Source of the DNA: Undaria pinnatifida
Lineage: Eukaryota > Sar > Phaeophyceae > Laminariales > Alariaceae
Length of the DNA: 64,000 nucleotides
Reading direction: 5' to 3'
NCBI GenBank assembly: GCA_012845835.1
Contig: JABAKD010000029.1
Coordinates: forward strand, 9,824,731-9,888,730
Numbering within the stretch: the first letter of the stretch is position 1; the number at the start of each line of letters is the position of its first letter. A model generated the notes under the pieces. It worked only from the letters and a program-made list of their open reading frames with translations. It was not told where the DNA came from and searched no databases. Made by a program: the position numbers and the translations under genes. Shown here piece after piece: positions 22,556 through 35,400 of this stretch.

Positions 22556-23466
22556 GTGAGACTCAGACACTAGAAAGATAGAAGACAGAGTGTGTTCAGC
22601 CTTGTTGTGATGCGGGTAATTCGGCGGTGTGTACTGCGTGTGCGCGGTAGCGGCCGGGGATCTAGACACGCTCTCACGACCCAACAACCCGAAAGACTTA
22701 CCTGGTACTGCATTTTGGGCACAAGTTCCCCATTCTGTACACACGGAAAAAGATACTGGTGTGGTTGTGTGTCCGTCAATTATTTTCTGGTCGTGCGTTG
22801 ACGAGAGTGCGGCGGGCTGGAGGATAGGACGACGACAGCAGTTCAAGCAACAGCATCAGCAGCAGTACCGCATACCACCTATGACACACTGCTTCTAGAA
22901 ACGCAGACCGTCGCTGCCTCTGCAGAGTGGCGCGTGCTGGTGGTGGTGATGGTGGTGCTAATGGCGCTTGCTGCTGTGCGCTGCGGCGGTGCAGCAGGGG
23001 TACTCTTGAGCTTTCTGTTCTCGTTTCTCCGTCAAAGCCAGTAAACATGATGAAGCAGCAGTAGTAGCAGTAGCAGTAGCAGTAGACTCACCCACACCCG
23101 CCTTTGCTTGAAGAGGTCATGTGGTCCTACTACTACTGATCTACTGATGTACAGGGCATAATGCCTGTCGTACCACTGGTACATGCTACTCGTATCGTAC
23201 ATATGATACGTGCTGGTGGCATTCAGACGCAACTTTTCGCTGCGGTCGTGTTCATTCGTTTCATTCAACACGACGCCAGGCTTAACTTTTGTCGCCGAAC
23301 GGACAGACTGACTGTCTCCCCCGTGGGTCATGCGTCCGAGGGGTTTCCAATCCCAGCTGGCAATGTTTTACGTCAATCTATACCGGGGGGTGGAGAAGGG
23401 ACCTGTGACTTCGTCCTGTCCAGATGTATATATATATATGTGTGGAAAGACAAAGATCACTTTAAC

Positions 23467-23497
<31 letters not shown>

Positions 23498-26400
23498 CTC
23501 GCATTAACTCGCATAATCAAGTCCATGGTCACAGGACAGACTCCAGTCAACTCTGGAGCTGAGGAATACCCCAGGGAAAAAACACGAACAACTCAAGGTG
23601 GTACATGTGAAGAACACACACACGGCTTGTCCAGAAGCTCGCTGAGTGTAGATCCTCATACGTGTTGAGTCGGTTGAGTTGGAAAATACAAGGGATGGAA
23701 AAAACAATAAAATGAAGACACACAGACCACTGATAGGCACAATTTGCGAACCCCTATACTTGACCAATGCTATAATAGGACAAAAGCTTCCAGCTTCCTG
23801 CAGGTCGTTGGTCTGATTGGCCAAGGCTGCTCGTTTTTTTTTTGGGAAAACGCCCCCAAAACATGCTGGCGGGGCCGCACGACTGCCCCTGCAGACCTCG
23901 AGGCCCTCAAAGGGGTGGGGTTGGCGTGAGGGTCGGGTATACGGATGTAGGTTCAGGGTTAGGTTTGAGGTCGGGTTAGTTTGGGCCGAAGCTGATCGAT
24001 AAAGGCTGCCCTTCATTTTTTGGATAAACGCCACCAGAACACGCTGGCGGAGCCGCGCGACTGCCCCTCGAGATCTCGAACCCCTCGAAGGGTTGGGGTC
24101 AGGGGTTGGGATGAAGTTGGGGTTAGGGCTGGTGTAGGATTAAGCTTGGGGTCGGGTTAGTCTGGGCCGACGCTGATTACCAAACGCTGTTTTCGAAATA
24201 CGCCACAAGTACACGCCTGGCAGCCGCGCGACTGCCCTGCCTACCTTGAGCCCCTCGAAGGGTTGGGTTGGGGTATCCGTCGGGGTTACAGGTTTGGGCG
24301 GGATTAGTAGGCTGCGCCGACGTGCAAGATTAAAGTTGACCACCAACGACCTTGAGGAAATTCTTTTTTTCCCGGCCGTCCTGCATTTTGGGCGAGTCCA
24401 CTTATCGGCTTGCAGTATCAGAGTTGTCTTCCAATTGCCGGGGGAAGACGGGGCTCTTCCTGCAACCACGGCTCCACGGCTTTCCCAGACGGCTGCTGAG
24501 GGTGAAGCTCCTACGGGTATGAGCTGGAGAGTACAAGTTACGCGGCTGTTACTGTGTGGTACCTGTACATGGTAGCTACACTACAGCACAGGACACGCAC
24601 GAGCAAGAAACAGAAGTATGGCCCCAGGCTGGGTTTCTTGCGTGGGAGAGGGCGCGTTCTACGCTAGCTCCAGTATACTGGCCCCCAAAATCCGTGTTTT
24701 CCCGTCCTTTTTCTTTTATTTCCGTCCTATTCATTATCCTCGCTCTGCTCTCGCGCTCCCCTCTCCCAGTAGTAACCCAGATCCGGGGTCACATAGCGGG
24801 GCCTCCTCCCCCTCCCCACTGCGGTACGCCTCTTCATTTTTCATCGCGAGAATAGTTCAGCATTTTCTTCCCTCGTCGACTCGCGTCGAATTGTGCCTAC
24901 CCACGCTGCTAGGCGCTCTCCGTTTTTTTTGTATTTTTTTTTTCTCACACTTTTACTTTCCAGCTTCTGGACATGCCGTGGTCACAGGTGTCGTCCCTTT
25001 TTTCCCCCGGTTCTTGCCTTCAATTTTTATCGCGCACAGGGTTCAGCAATCCCGCTGCTCGTCGATTTTTCATCGAGTGTTGCTAACTCACGCTCTCGCG
25101 CTTTCCGCAAGTCAATTTTTGCACAAGAAAAAGTCCCAACGAATTTTTACGAGTATGCACTCGGCGGGGCTCGAACTCACGAAACTGACCTATACCAGGC
25201 TCGAGGATAACCTGATACGCCACCGGGGCGACCGGCTCTCCGTATATCTTGGCTTGGCTGACTTTTTTATTTCTTTCTCATTAGGTTCCCTGTGCTGCAG
25301 TATACAGTATACCTGGTATGCTTGTAGGCCGGTGCTGGTCATTGCCTGCTGTCGGTTTGCAATTTGAGAAAAACCTTCGCGCCATAAATACACACGAATA
25401 ACGGTGCGCATCGCACACATCACACCGGGCAGGGAGGGGGGAGGGGGGAGGGGAGAAAACATCCCTATTTGCGAGTACGAGAGACTCCGGGATCTGAATT
25501 ACTAGGACTGACCTACTCATACCAGAGACCGTGTTGTACCAGTACCGGTAAAGAAAGGTCTATTGCCAGGTATCTCGGACGATGCTTGGCCCACCAACTT
25601 CCCAAACCCTCTAGTAGTTCGCTGCCCTGTCTCACGGCCGGCGGGGTGGGTCGTGGGAGGGGGGGGGGGGGGGAGGGAGAAGGCGTTGCCCGCCCTACTA
25701 ATGGTATCATGCTGCGGTAAGTCCATAGCCCGAAGTCCGGCGCTCACAGGCGGTGTCATGTACCAGGCATACCAAGGGCGTTTTCAGTGTTTACCAGTAG
25801 TTTGTACCTGGTAGTGTTTAGCGTTCACTTGGTACTGATAGTATTTAGTGTTTTGTCTAATAATAATGATATCATACACACCAGTAGTATTATGATTGGG
25901 TTGTAGTTTTTCTGCGGGCACCCTAGTGCCTACCCGACAGTCGCGAAAACAACCAGGTTTGGTACTGTAGTGTATACAAATACTTGCGCTTCAATCATTC
26001 AATCGGTCGTACTCACAGCTGACTTTTTACAATTTTTGTAAAATACTTGCAGGCGTCTCCCCGACTTAGACCACCCTTGGCAGTGCCCTGGCTTCTCAGC
26101 CTACTCTCAATGCCAACGGGGATTTTTTTTTTTTATCGGTCCCATGTTTTTTTTTTTCTCCTCCTTGTGTGTGTGTGTGTGTGTGTTTTTAGCTTGTTTT
26201 TGCGCACACCACGAAGGAACAACGCAAGCTCCAATACCCACAGCAGTATCTACGCGTCGAAAGCACAGCAGAACAGCCTTCAATCGGCCATGCACAGAGC
26301 AGCACAAATCAAATATATATATCTGGTAGTACAGGAGTACGTCATACGTTCGTGTCGACCAGAATGCGGCAACGGCAAGCAGCCAAGAGCAAAAGTGTTG

Positions 26401-29400
26401 CCAAGATCCAACATTTATCGCACGAGTATGTTGTGTTTCCTTTTTTACTCTTGATTGCTGCGTTTTGAAAATCGCGCCATGAAGCCGCCAACTAATTTTT
26501 TTTTTCCAAGCACCGCTGACAGTTAGCCCTGTGATGGACCGCCGTCTAAGTAGACGTAATATACTGGTTTTATACTGGTTTTACCCTGTAGCGGGCATGA
26601 CCCCAAACAGTCGTCTCGTTGCTGACACTGCAACCACACTGCTGTGTGTGTTGTTAGAATCATTTTTCCATCCATCGACATCCAGCCCACTCGGTGACGG
26701 TGCCGATTCGTCTATGTGACGAAAGCTCTGTAAGTCACAAACTTCGCGATAGATCGATCGTACATACTTTTTTTTTTTTTTTTTTTTCTCAATCCTCCTG
26801 GAGATCCGGGTAAAAAAAGCTCAAGCTCCATACACTTGCGTTTGTGTACCAGTTTTTGTCCATCTGCGAAACGCAGACTTGGTGTTAACCTCGCCCCTTC
26901 GGTTTAATCAAAACTTTGGACTTGCCGGCCTTCTTCGGCCGAACCCTATGAGGGTTGGCCCAAGAAGGTGAGATAGCCACCCAGGAATCGACAACTCCTA
27001 TGTATATACTAATATAATATCAACTACTACAGTAAGATAGCACGTACATGAGGCATACTTGTGCGTGTGGCGTCCGGATTTGTTTCCCTGGACCATGTCG
27101 GCGGGGCTCTTGGCATTTCAAGTCTCGAGTTTGCACCTACAATCAATCATAGACCTCTTTCTGCTTCTTCGTCAAAATTTTCTCCGTGTCTTCTGCCTTC
27201 TGCCCGAGCGAGCGTAGCGGACAGCGAATGCCGCCGAAGGACCTTGTATACCCTACAAAACACCCATGGTACATTGGTCAGGCCTCAGGCGTAGGTCGCT
27301 TGTTCGCTGTCTACAGTCAGACAGGGATTGACTTCGTATTTTTTGTTTGACCAAATAGTATACTGTCGGATCAGTCGAAAATGGCCCTTTTGACCAACTC
27401 GGGCTTCTCTAAAAATTGATCGACTGAGCGATCCGACTCGCGAATCCAGCCGAACAGTGCCGTCTAGCTTTGGCGTCGGTGGGTATGTTAGTTATGGTTT
27501 CTGTGAATGTTTCTTCGTGACAGCGAAAATGTCCCACAGCTTTTGCGGCGATTGGGATTTTCTTCTGTGGCAGGGGGCCATGGGCACAATGAAAACAAGC
27601 GGCCGTTGTATCGCGCAGCTTGCAAATATGGGCATCGACCCTAAATTTATCGAACTCACAGCGGACGCATTTATATTATTTTTATAAAAGTAAGGGTCGT
27701 GCTGCTGGCTTCATGAGGTGGTGGCTAAGATGGGCAAGCCTCGTTAAGAAACTCGTGAGAGCACGAAGGGCGGTCAGATTCGATTGTTCGGGGAGCGTGC
27801 AAGGCCCAGCACTGCCGCTTTACCAATCATCGTTCAAGATAAGCACCGTCAAAAAGTGTGCGAAACTACGGGGGACCGGTTAATTGCCAATACCTACTTG
27901 ACGCGGACGCTCACATGCGTTGGGCTAGGGGGGGTGTTACAGTGGCGAGGAGCCTACGTACCGGGCCGTGGCCAGGATTCCCGTCACCGACGCTCTCAGG
28001 CGTCGGGCTGGGGGAGTCTTGAAGGGATTGGGCGCCGCAGAAACAATACATACACCGAGAAGGGCGGAGTGCCGGGTGTGGTGGTGGAGCGTGTTGGCGG
28101 CTCGCTTTGACGAGAAAGCAGTTATCTGAAGATGTGTGTTGGGTGGGAGCAAAATCACAGCGTGTCGGAGGCTCGCTTTGTCGAGAAGGCTGTAATTGGG
28201 GATGTGGTCCTGTGTCATTCAGTGTGACGTGTACGTCCCTTCCCCGGCGTTGGGAGAGTTATCCAAAGTCCTACCCTTTCGGTTGGTCTCGAGTGTTTTC
28301 TTCTGGAGTCCCATATCGATAGGATGCGGTATGTCCCTGCCCCCCGTGGCTACTGAGACTGTTGCCGGCGCGCGAACCCGCGCGTGTAGCCGCGTGTGTG
28401 AGCTGCTGTGTGCGAGAGCGTATGCTGGTGGGACTGGGGTGGTAGACTAGTGACTCGCTCCGCTCGAAACCACTTTGCGGTCTGCGTGTGTTAGTTGGAC
28501 AGCGCAGGTAAAATGGTGGCTCGCTTCTCTTGAAATCACTTGTCGGTCCGTGTGTGCTAGTGGGACTGCGCTGGTAAACTGGAGGCTCGCTCCGCTCGCC
28601 ATCACTTGTCGGTCCCTGTGTGCTAGTGGGACTGCGCAGCTGGTAGGTTGCTGGTGGAAGCAGCTCGAAAATGTTTTTGTACGATTTTTCAACAGTCGTC
28701 GATTCGACTGCATGCGTCATCAGTCGAATTTCCTGCGTCGATAACGTTTTTGAACCCAGCGCATGGATCATCCCATCACAAAAACACACGCACGCTCACA
28801 CACACCCATACCAGGGACCACACAGCAGTATCCTACAAAAACGCCGGCGCTGGCTTGGCTCCTATCACTGCTGCTGCTTCTCGCCGCAAGTCAGCGTGGC
28901 GCATTCCTATTCCCGCCCGCCAGCGGCGTGTATCATACAATTGCAGATGGCAGCAGCGCGCGGTATCGATGATATTTTGCTAACAGCACAGCTACGCTTG
29001 CTTGAGCGTTCGCGGCTCTCGGCTGAGTGCAACGCTACGAACAACGTATGTAGCTTTGGCGGCTCTGGGCCAAGTCCAACGCGACCAACCCGCTTGAACG
29101 AGAGCTCGTCGCCTGGTGAAGCACGCGTTGCTCGCGGAGAACGCACGAAGCACAGAGCTTCCAGCCGACTCTGACTGCCACACAGCAGTACTCCTTAACA
29201 CCAACTACCTCCAGGAAGAGCACCAAAACTATAAAATATACTCGACTGGCAATAAGAAGGCGAGTCTACGTAACTTATTACGTACCATGGTACGTATTAT
29301 CTTTCTTGTTTCGTTTTCTATTTCCCTAATTTTTCTCTGCTTTCTTCGTTATTATTATTATTATTATTTTTTCTTGTTGTCCTCTGATGTGTACAATATG

Positions 29401-32400
29401 TGTTTCAGCTGCGAGCCTTGAAAAGTATGTACCAGGTACCAGTTTGGGCCTGTTACGTACGTACGCTGACTTCCGATTCCACTTTTATGTTATTTTGGCG
29501 CATGTATGACTTGCTTCAGCTGTGAAATGCCCTGGTACCAGTTATGCGTAGACCACTTCCGGATTGCTTTGTTTTTTTCCCTGGGGTATTCTTGCGCTCC
29601 AGTGTGGCGGGGGCCTGTCCTGTGACCACGGACTTTGATTGCGAGTTGATGTGAGAGCAACAACTGCGAGAAGGAGACCCAGAGGAATTCTGTCGATACA
29701 AACTCATTCGGAACAGGCCTTTTCGACTCCTGGAACCGATTGTTGTATTGGAATTGGCCTTACAGCAGTGGTCCATCAGTATTGCGATAGCTTGCCCGAT
29801 GGCATTACCCGCTGTGTTGATCCCTGGGATATTCTTCCACGCGCAGAGTATTCGGTCGCCCCGGTGGTCTAGTGGTTTCCCTCGAATACTACTACTAGCG
29901 TTGGTCCTTGAGTTCGATTCCCCCACCGTGATGAGAGTTTGAATTTATTTGTAGAAGTGAAAAACAGAAAAGGATCAGCTGTTGAGAGCGCCTAGCAGCG
30001 TGGGTAGGCACAATTCAACGCGAGTCGACGAGGGAAGAAAATGCTGAACTATTAATATTATGAAAAATGAAAATACACTCCAGCTGTGAGATCGAAATAT
30101 TGTCGCGATGAAAAATGAGACGCGTACCGTATTGGGGAGGGTGGAGGAGGGCCCGCTATAGTGACCCCGGATCTGAGTTACTACTGAGAGGGAGCGCAAG
30201 AGCAGTGCGAGGATGATGGATGGGATGGAAAGAAAAAGAGTAACTGGAGCCTGTTCTGTGACCACGGACTTGCTTATGCGAGTTATTGTTCTCGCAACAA
30301 CCACAACAACCCGCGCTAAGGCCATTTCTTATACAGTCGGATTTGTCAGTCGAAAACGGCCTTTTTCGACTAAAGCCCAGATCGGGCTTTCTTACACAGT
30401 CGTAAAAGGCCTTTTTCGACTCAACTTTTTCGACTGAGAATTCCGACTGGCGGATCCAGTCGAAAAACTCGACTTTTTCGACTGGAGGATCCAGTCAAAA
30501 AACTCAGTCGAAAAAGTTTTACACGTGTTTTTTTAACCGATCGCATCGCTCATCCCACCACCAAACACGCACCCACACCGCCACACGGCCACATACCCAT
30601 ACCAGGTACCACACTGCAGTATCATATACAAGGCGCAGACGCTGGCTTGGCTATCTCTGCTGTTGCTTCTCGCAGCAAGTCAGCGTGACGCATTCCTAGT
30701 TCCGCTCGCCATCAGCGTGTATCCCGCGACGGCAGCAGCGCGCGGTCTCGATCCCATGCTGCCAACAACGGCTGCGCCTCCTGTAGCTTTGGCGGCTCTT
30801 GGCTGAGTGCAACTCCACGAACCTAGCTTTGGCGGCTTTCGGCTAAGCCCAAAGCCACCAACTCGCTGGGACGAAGGTTCGTCGAGCCGTTGCTCGCGGA
30901 GAAAGCGCGAAGCACAGAGCTGCCAACCGATTTCGCCTGCCGTACAGCAGTACTCCCTCACACCAACCGCCTCTAGGAAGAGCACAGAAACTATAAAATT
31001 AACTCGACTGACGATAAGAAGAAGGACCAGGAAGAATCCAGTCGAAAAAAAATCCAGTCGTAAAGGGCCGTTTTCGACTTGCGGAATCCGACTGTATAAG
31101 AAATGGCCTAAAGTAGCACTAAATTGGGATTGTGAGAACAACAACCACAACAACCCGCACTAAAGAAGCACTAAATTGGAACCCGGAACTATCCTGGTAG
31201 GGTATTATGTCTTATTTCAAGAGGTGGGTTGACGGCACTCTTGCCTCTTGACTGACGTGACAGACAGCCGTCAAGAAGGGAGCTCCACATACTAAAACTA
31301 GTATAATAGGTTCAAAGACGGCTGTCTTGACGCATGAAGACTAGACCGTCAACCGACATCTTTGGTGTTGATAGTGCGGTACGCTGCCGGACGAGGTCGT
31401 GCCATGGGATTTTCGCCGCTGTTTATGGGTGGCGGTTACGCGCTAGCTAACGCCGGACCACGAACGTATCTTCGTAATTGTATACTGGTATACATTTATT
31501 TGATGTAGGATGTAGGATATTGGATCTAGCATGGCCAGATGGCCAAATGTTACATCATGATAAGCGCACCTCAAGTAGCAGAATGGGTTGATATCGTGAT
31601 GTCACATCGTAGCATCGTCGCATTTTTGGATTCGAGAATCAAGCACCAGGATTGTTTTTTTCCGAGAAAATACGCAAGTACTCGCGTCGAATGCTGCTTG
31701 AGTATTCATCATAGAATATGCGGTCCAGCTTGAACGTAGTGCGCGTACCGGTATGGTAGCGTGTGGTACCGTGGTTGTTACCCGGAGGGCACCGTAAATT
31801 GTTGTTTCCAAATTAACTCTCCTCAATAGTCTAGAGTCCGTGGTCACACAAAGGTGCTGGAGCTGTAAGGAGTGGAGAGATCCGAAAAAAACATGATGGA
31901 ATAATAATTCGACCGGAAAACACTACGACTCTTTCCCACCTAAAACACGCGAGAAGAAGGTGCTGAAAATGCAAGCAATGTGCAAACTGAACTAACGTGG
32001 CCGCGGGTATCCACTCAACTACAGCATAGAGTCCACGCGTTCCCTCAAGTAACCAACTCGTGGCCACTGACTACAACTGTCGTTAACACAGAGGAACACG
32101 CCTGCCGTCAATATTGCTTGGGAGGTACCTGGTACCATGGTATCGAACGTATAGTATCGAATACGTCACGAGACGGTCAGTCAAGGGGAAACGTCCAGCG
32201 GTCAAGGGTGTCAAATCGATCTTTCCACAGTAAAAAAACTACTAGCTTGGCGTCAGTCACGGTGTGAAATTATTGGAAAGTTGCCGTCGGTCAAGGGGTC
32301 AAAGTGCCGTCTCCTGGCATCTTTGTGTGTTTAGTAATGTGGACCTTCAGACTTTTATTGCTGCATATGCCAGGCTACGTGATTTGAGCTTTTTGCGAAT

Positions 32401-35400
32401 CCCCTAGGCTCACGGCAGCAGTAGTTTCTGCCAGTCGGTTACCCACCAGCTTCCTAATAATCTACGGCGGTAGCTTCCCTTCTCTAGTACCTTCCGTGTC
32501 CAAGTTCAACCTTGCACGTAATGGCTCAGTCATTTTACGTATAAATGTGTCCCCGAGCCAGCACGCCTTCCATACATTCGAGAATAAGATTCGATACCGT
32601 TTCTCAAACTCCAGAGTTCCTACGTCCAATCCTCCTCATTTGTTCCCCGAAACCCGCGTGCAGTTTGAAAGTGTCATCATTGTTGTTCTCACATTAACTC
32701 GCATACTCAAGTCCGTGGTCACAGGACAGGCTCCAGTCACTCTGGAGCTGAGGAATACCCCAGGGAAAAAACACAAACAACCCAAGGTGGTACACGTATA
32801 ATATCACAGCTGATGCAATTCATGCCTCCACCAGAAATATATAAAAACTGAAATCGGGAGTCAGCCTACGATGTGCCAGGTCCATACTGGTGCATACGTC
32901 TCACTACTCGCGCCTGGAAAAAACGACTACCTGGTATACCGCTTGCCACCCAGAAAAGGCTACCACGTACCCGGAGTATATGTTACACGTAGTGCCTATT
33001 ACTACGCATACGCACGTCAGACGCAAGTCAATTGGAAAAAAGAAACAAAGAAAAGAAAAGAAGAGAAAGGACAGGAAAGAAAGTAAAAGAAAGCGAAAAA
33101 GGAAAGGAACGAAAACCATAGGATACCGCCACCAATAATGTTAAACCCCTTACACGCGCAACGTATTCACATATGATACCAGGAATAAAAACATTCCCTT
33201 TTGGGGTGTATCTTCCAATCGTTTGTTCGTTTACTCTGTGCGGTTAGGCCGGGCGATCGATGCGGACGGAAGCAGTGGGGGGGGCAGGGGTGGTGGTGGC
33301 GGTGGCAGCGGTGGCGGTGGCGGCGGTGGCGGCGGTGGCGGCAGCGGCGGAAGGCCGTTGCTAAATCGTCCCCCCAGCAACAACAGTATTGGCTCCATGA
33401 GCAGGGGCATGTCAGAGGTGAGGGAGGGACGGAGGGAGGAAGGGAGCGACACAGGCAGTCAAGGGGTGTTTGGCACAGGGAGGCGGTATTCGGTACAACG
33501 GAAGGGTATTCCGCACAGGGAGGGAGTGTAGAGAGGGAGAGAATGGGGTGTTCGCCCCAGCGAGGGGGTGTTTGACACAAAGGGGAGGTATGGGGATGTT
33601 CGACGCGGACACGCAGGGTGTGTTTTACTACTCCGAGTATATTGTTCTAAATACGTCAGCTGTGAGTTCGACGAATTTAAGGTCGATACTCCACTATGCA
33701 AGCTGCGCGATGCACCGGCCGCTCGTTTTAAAAGGTGTACTATTATTTTGAGTTTTTATGACCCCTCTGGATGTTGCGAGGGTGAACATGAACAACGAAG
33801 TGTCGTCCATCATAATAATGGTAGCAGCTATAAGTACATCATCCCAAGGAACTATCATCAGCTGTTGTGATGTCAGTGCTAATCGCAGCATATTAACAAC
33901 TCGAGTAGTAAATTATTGTCAAAAGCAATGACGGTCGTACCAACAATGTGTTCATCACGAATTTGACACAGGGAGGGGGTGTTCGACACGGGGATGAAGT
34001 GTCCGGCATAGGCAGGGGGTGATCGACACAGGGAGCGGGTGTTCGACACAGGGAGGGGTGTTCGACAAAGGGGGGTGCGGTGTTTGGCACAGAGAGTGGG
34101 TGTTAGACAAAGGTATCTGGCGTGTTTTCGTAGCCGTCTCTCGAGCGAGAGACCTCTTCAGTACGGTAATGGACCTAATGACGCGCCTCCCACGGCCGGG
34201 GTGTATGCGGTGCGAACTGAGCCTGCCATGCCCTGATCCGACCGGTCCTTCCTTCAAAATATAACCATCGCTCCCCCCCTCTCCTGTCTGTTTTCCCGCC
34301 TTTCCGATTGCTATTGATGACAACTGTCGCAGCCGGGTGGGTTTGGGGGGAAGGGGCTCTGTTCCTGTGTCTCCAGATCGTGCAGACTAGTATTGATTGT
34401 ATGGTAGCTGCTTGGATAATGACCAGGACAGGTAGCGAGATTAGAAGGCCGACAACTAAACGACTTCTTTGGCGTCCAAACAACCGATCTACCCTGTCAA
34501 TCAACCACTCTGCCAATCTGTCAATGCGGAATGATCAGCCAACCAGCCAGTCAGTCAATCAGTCGGTCGGTGAGTCATACTCCCAATCAATTGAACCACT
34601 CAGATGAAACCAGTAGGATTTACTGCGTATTCCAGCTGCAAACACGACCCTGCTCTATTACTCTAGTTCCCCAAGTACCACAGGCATATTTACGGAGTAG
34701 CCTGGCCTGGGAAAGTGAGCGCAGTTTCTTCGTGTGAGGGGATAGCCTGATCGTTTCTTTGCCTATTTGTTTTTCAGTTCGTAACCCCTTTAGAGCCCCC
34801 AAAATATGCCCCTATAGTAATTTCAAGTAAATTTCCGCCCAAAACGGGTTTCCAGCTGGGAAGGCGTTAATCTAGTGTATCACCGTAATTGTGCGAGTCA
34901 TCGCACAGGCCGGAGTCATCGCCCATGCCGGAGTCATCGCACCCCTGTTCGTTAATTTTTCAAGTTTGGAATCATTTAATTCATTTTCCGCACAGGGGTC
35001 GGAGTCATTGCACAGGGGTGCGATGACTCCGATATTGGTGCCACCTTCAAGCGTGAGGTTGCATGCTGTGGCGTGTGGCCTCAGGACAAAAATTGGTGCC
35101 ACGATCCGTTTTTCTAGTGGTTTGTAACCGGGGCTCACCGCTGTTTGTAGCAAGTGCACATCATTCATACATGAAAAAAAGTCTCGCTTTTGTTATTTTT
35201 TATTCGACGGTGATTTTTTAGTTACCCGTAATTCGCCGCTTTTGCTCTTTCCGCCGCTTTTTTGTCGGTTAGGTTTTTTGTGTTTTTGTGCTGTGTGCTC
35301 TGGGTGCGGTACGGACGAACCGCAGGAAGGCAGGCACACAGGCAGCAGTGCCTATCAGTTTCCACCCTAGGAGTGTGTTCCGTGTAGCACATGGTAGAGT

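Larger units (their letters stand above)
22556..33247 (+). other. Intron 1 of gene 2 (10.7 kb), mobile-element rich
   Basis: Besides the repeats listed separately, it holds a TTG run (about 23467-23497), a TG run (about 26166-26184), a T run (about 26769-26787), and short unassigned frames. The 22.6-23.1 kb part has a Q-rich short frame (RRQQFKQQHQQQYR, about 22829-22870) that might be an alternative exon, with no clear splice pair. At 31.2-32.3 kb GTCAAGG/CCGTCAA words recur without a clear element boundary. Confidence 0.55.

Noticed and set aside
29863-29940. Functional tRNA gene
   Set aside because: A and B boxes are present but the acceptor and anticodon stems do not pair; related copies lie at 25.2 and 36.1 kb, so it is a SINE head.
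33201-33575. Long Trp/Arg-rich + frame and Pro-rich - frame near exon 2 of gene 2
   Set aside because: They are shadows of the Gly-rich exon and the adjacent minisatellite in other frames.
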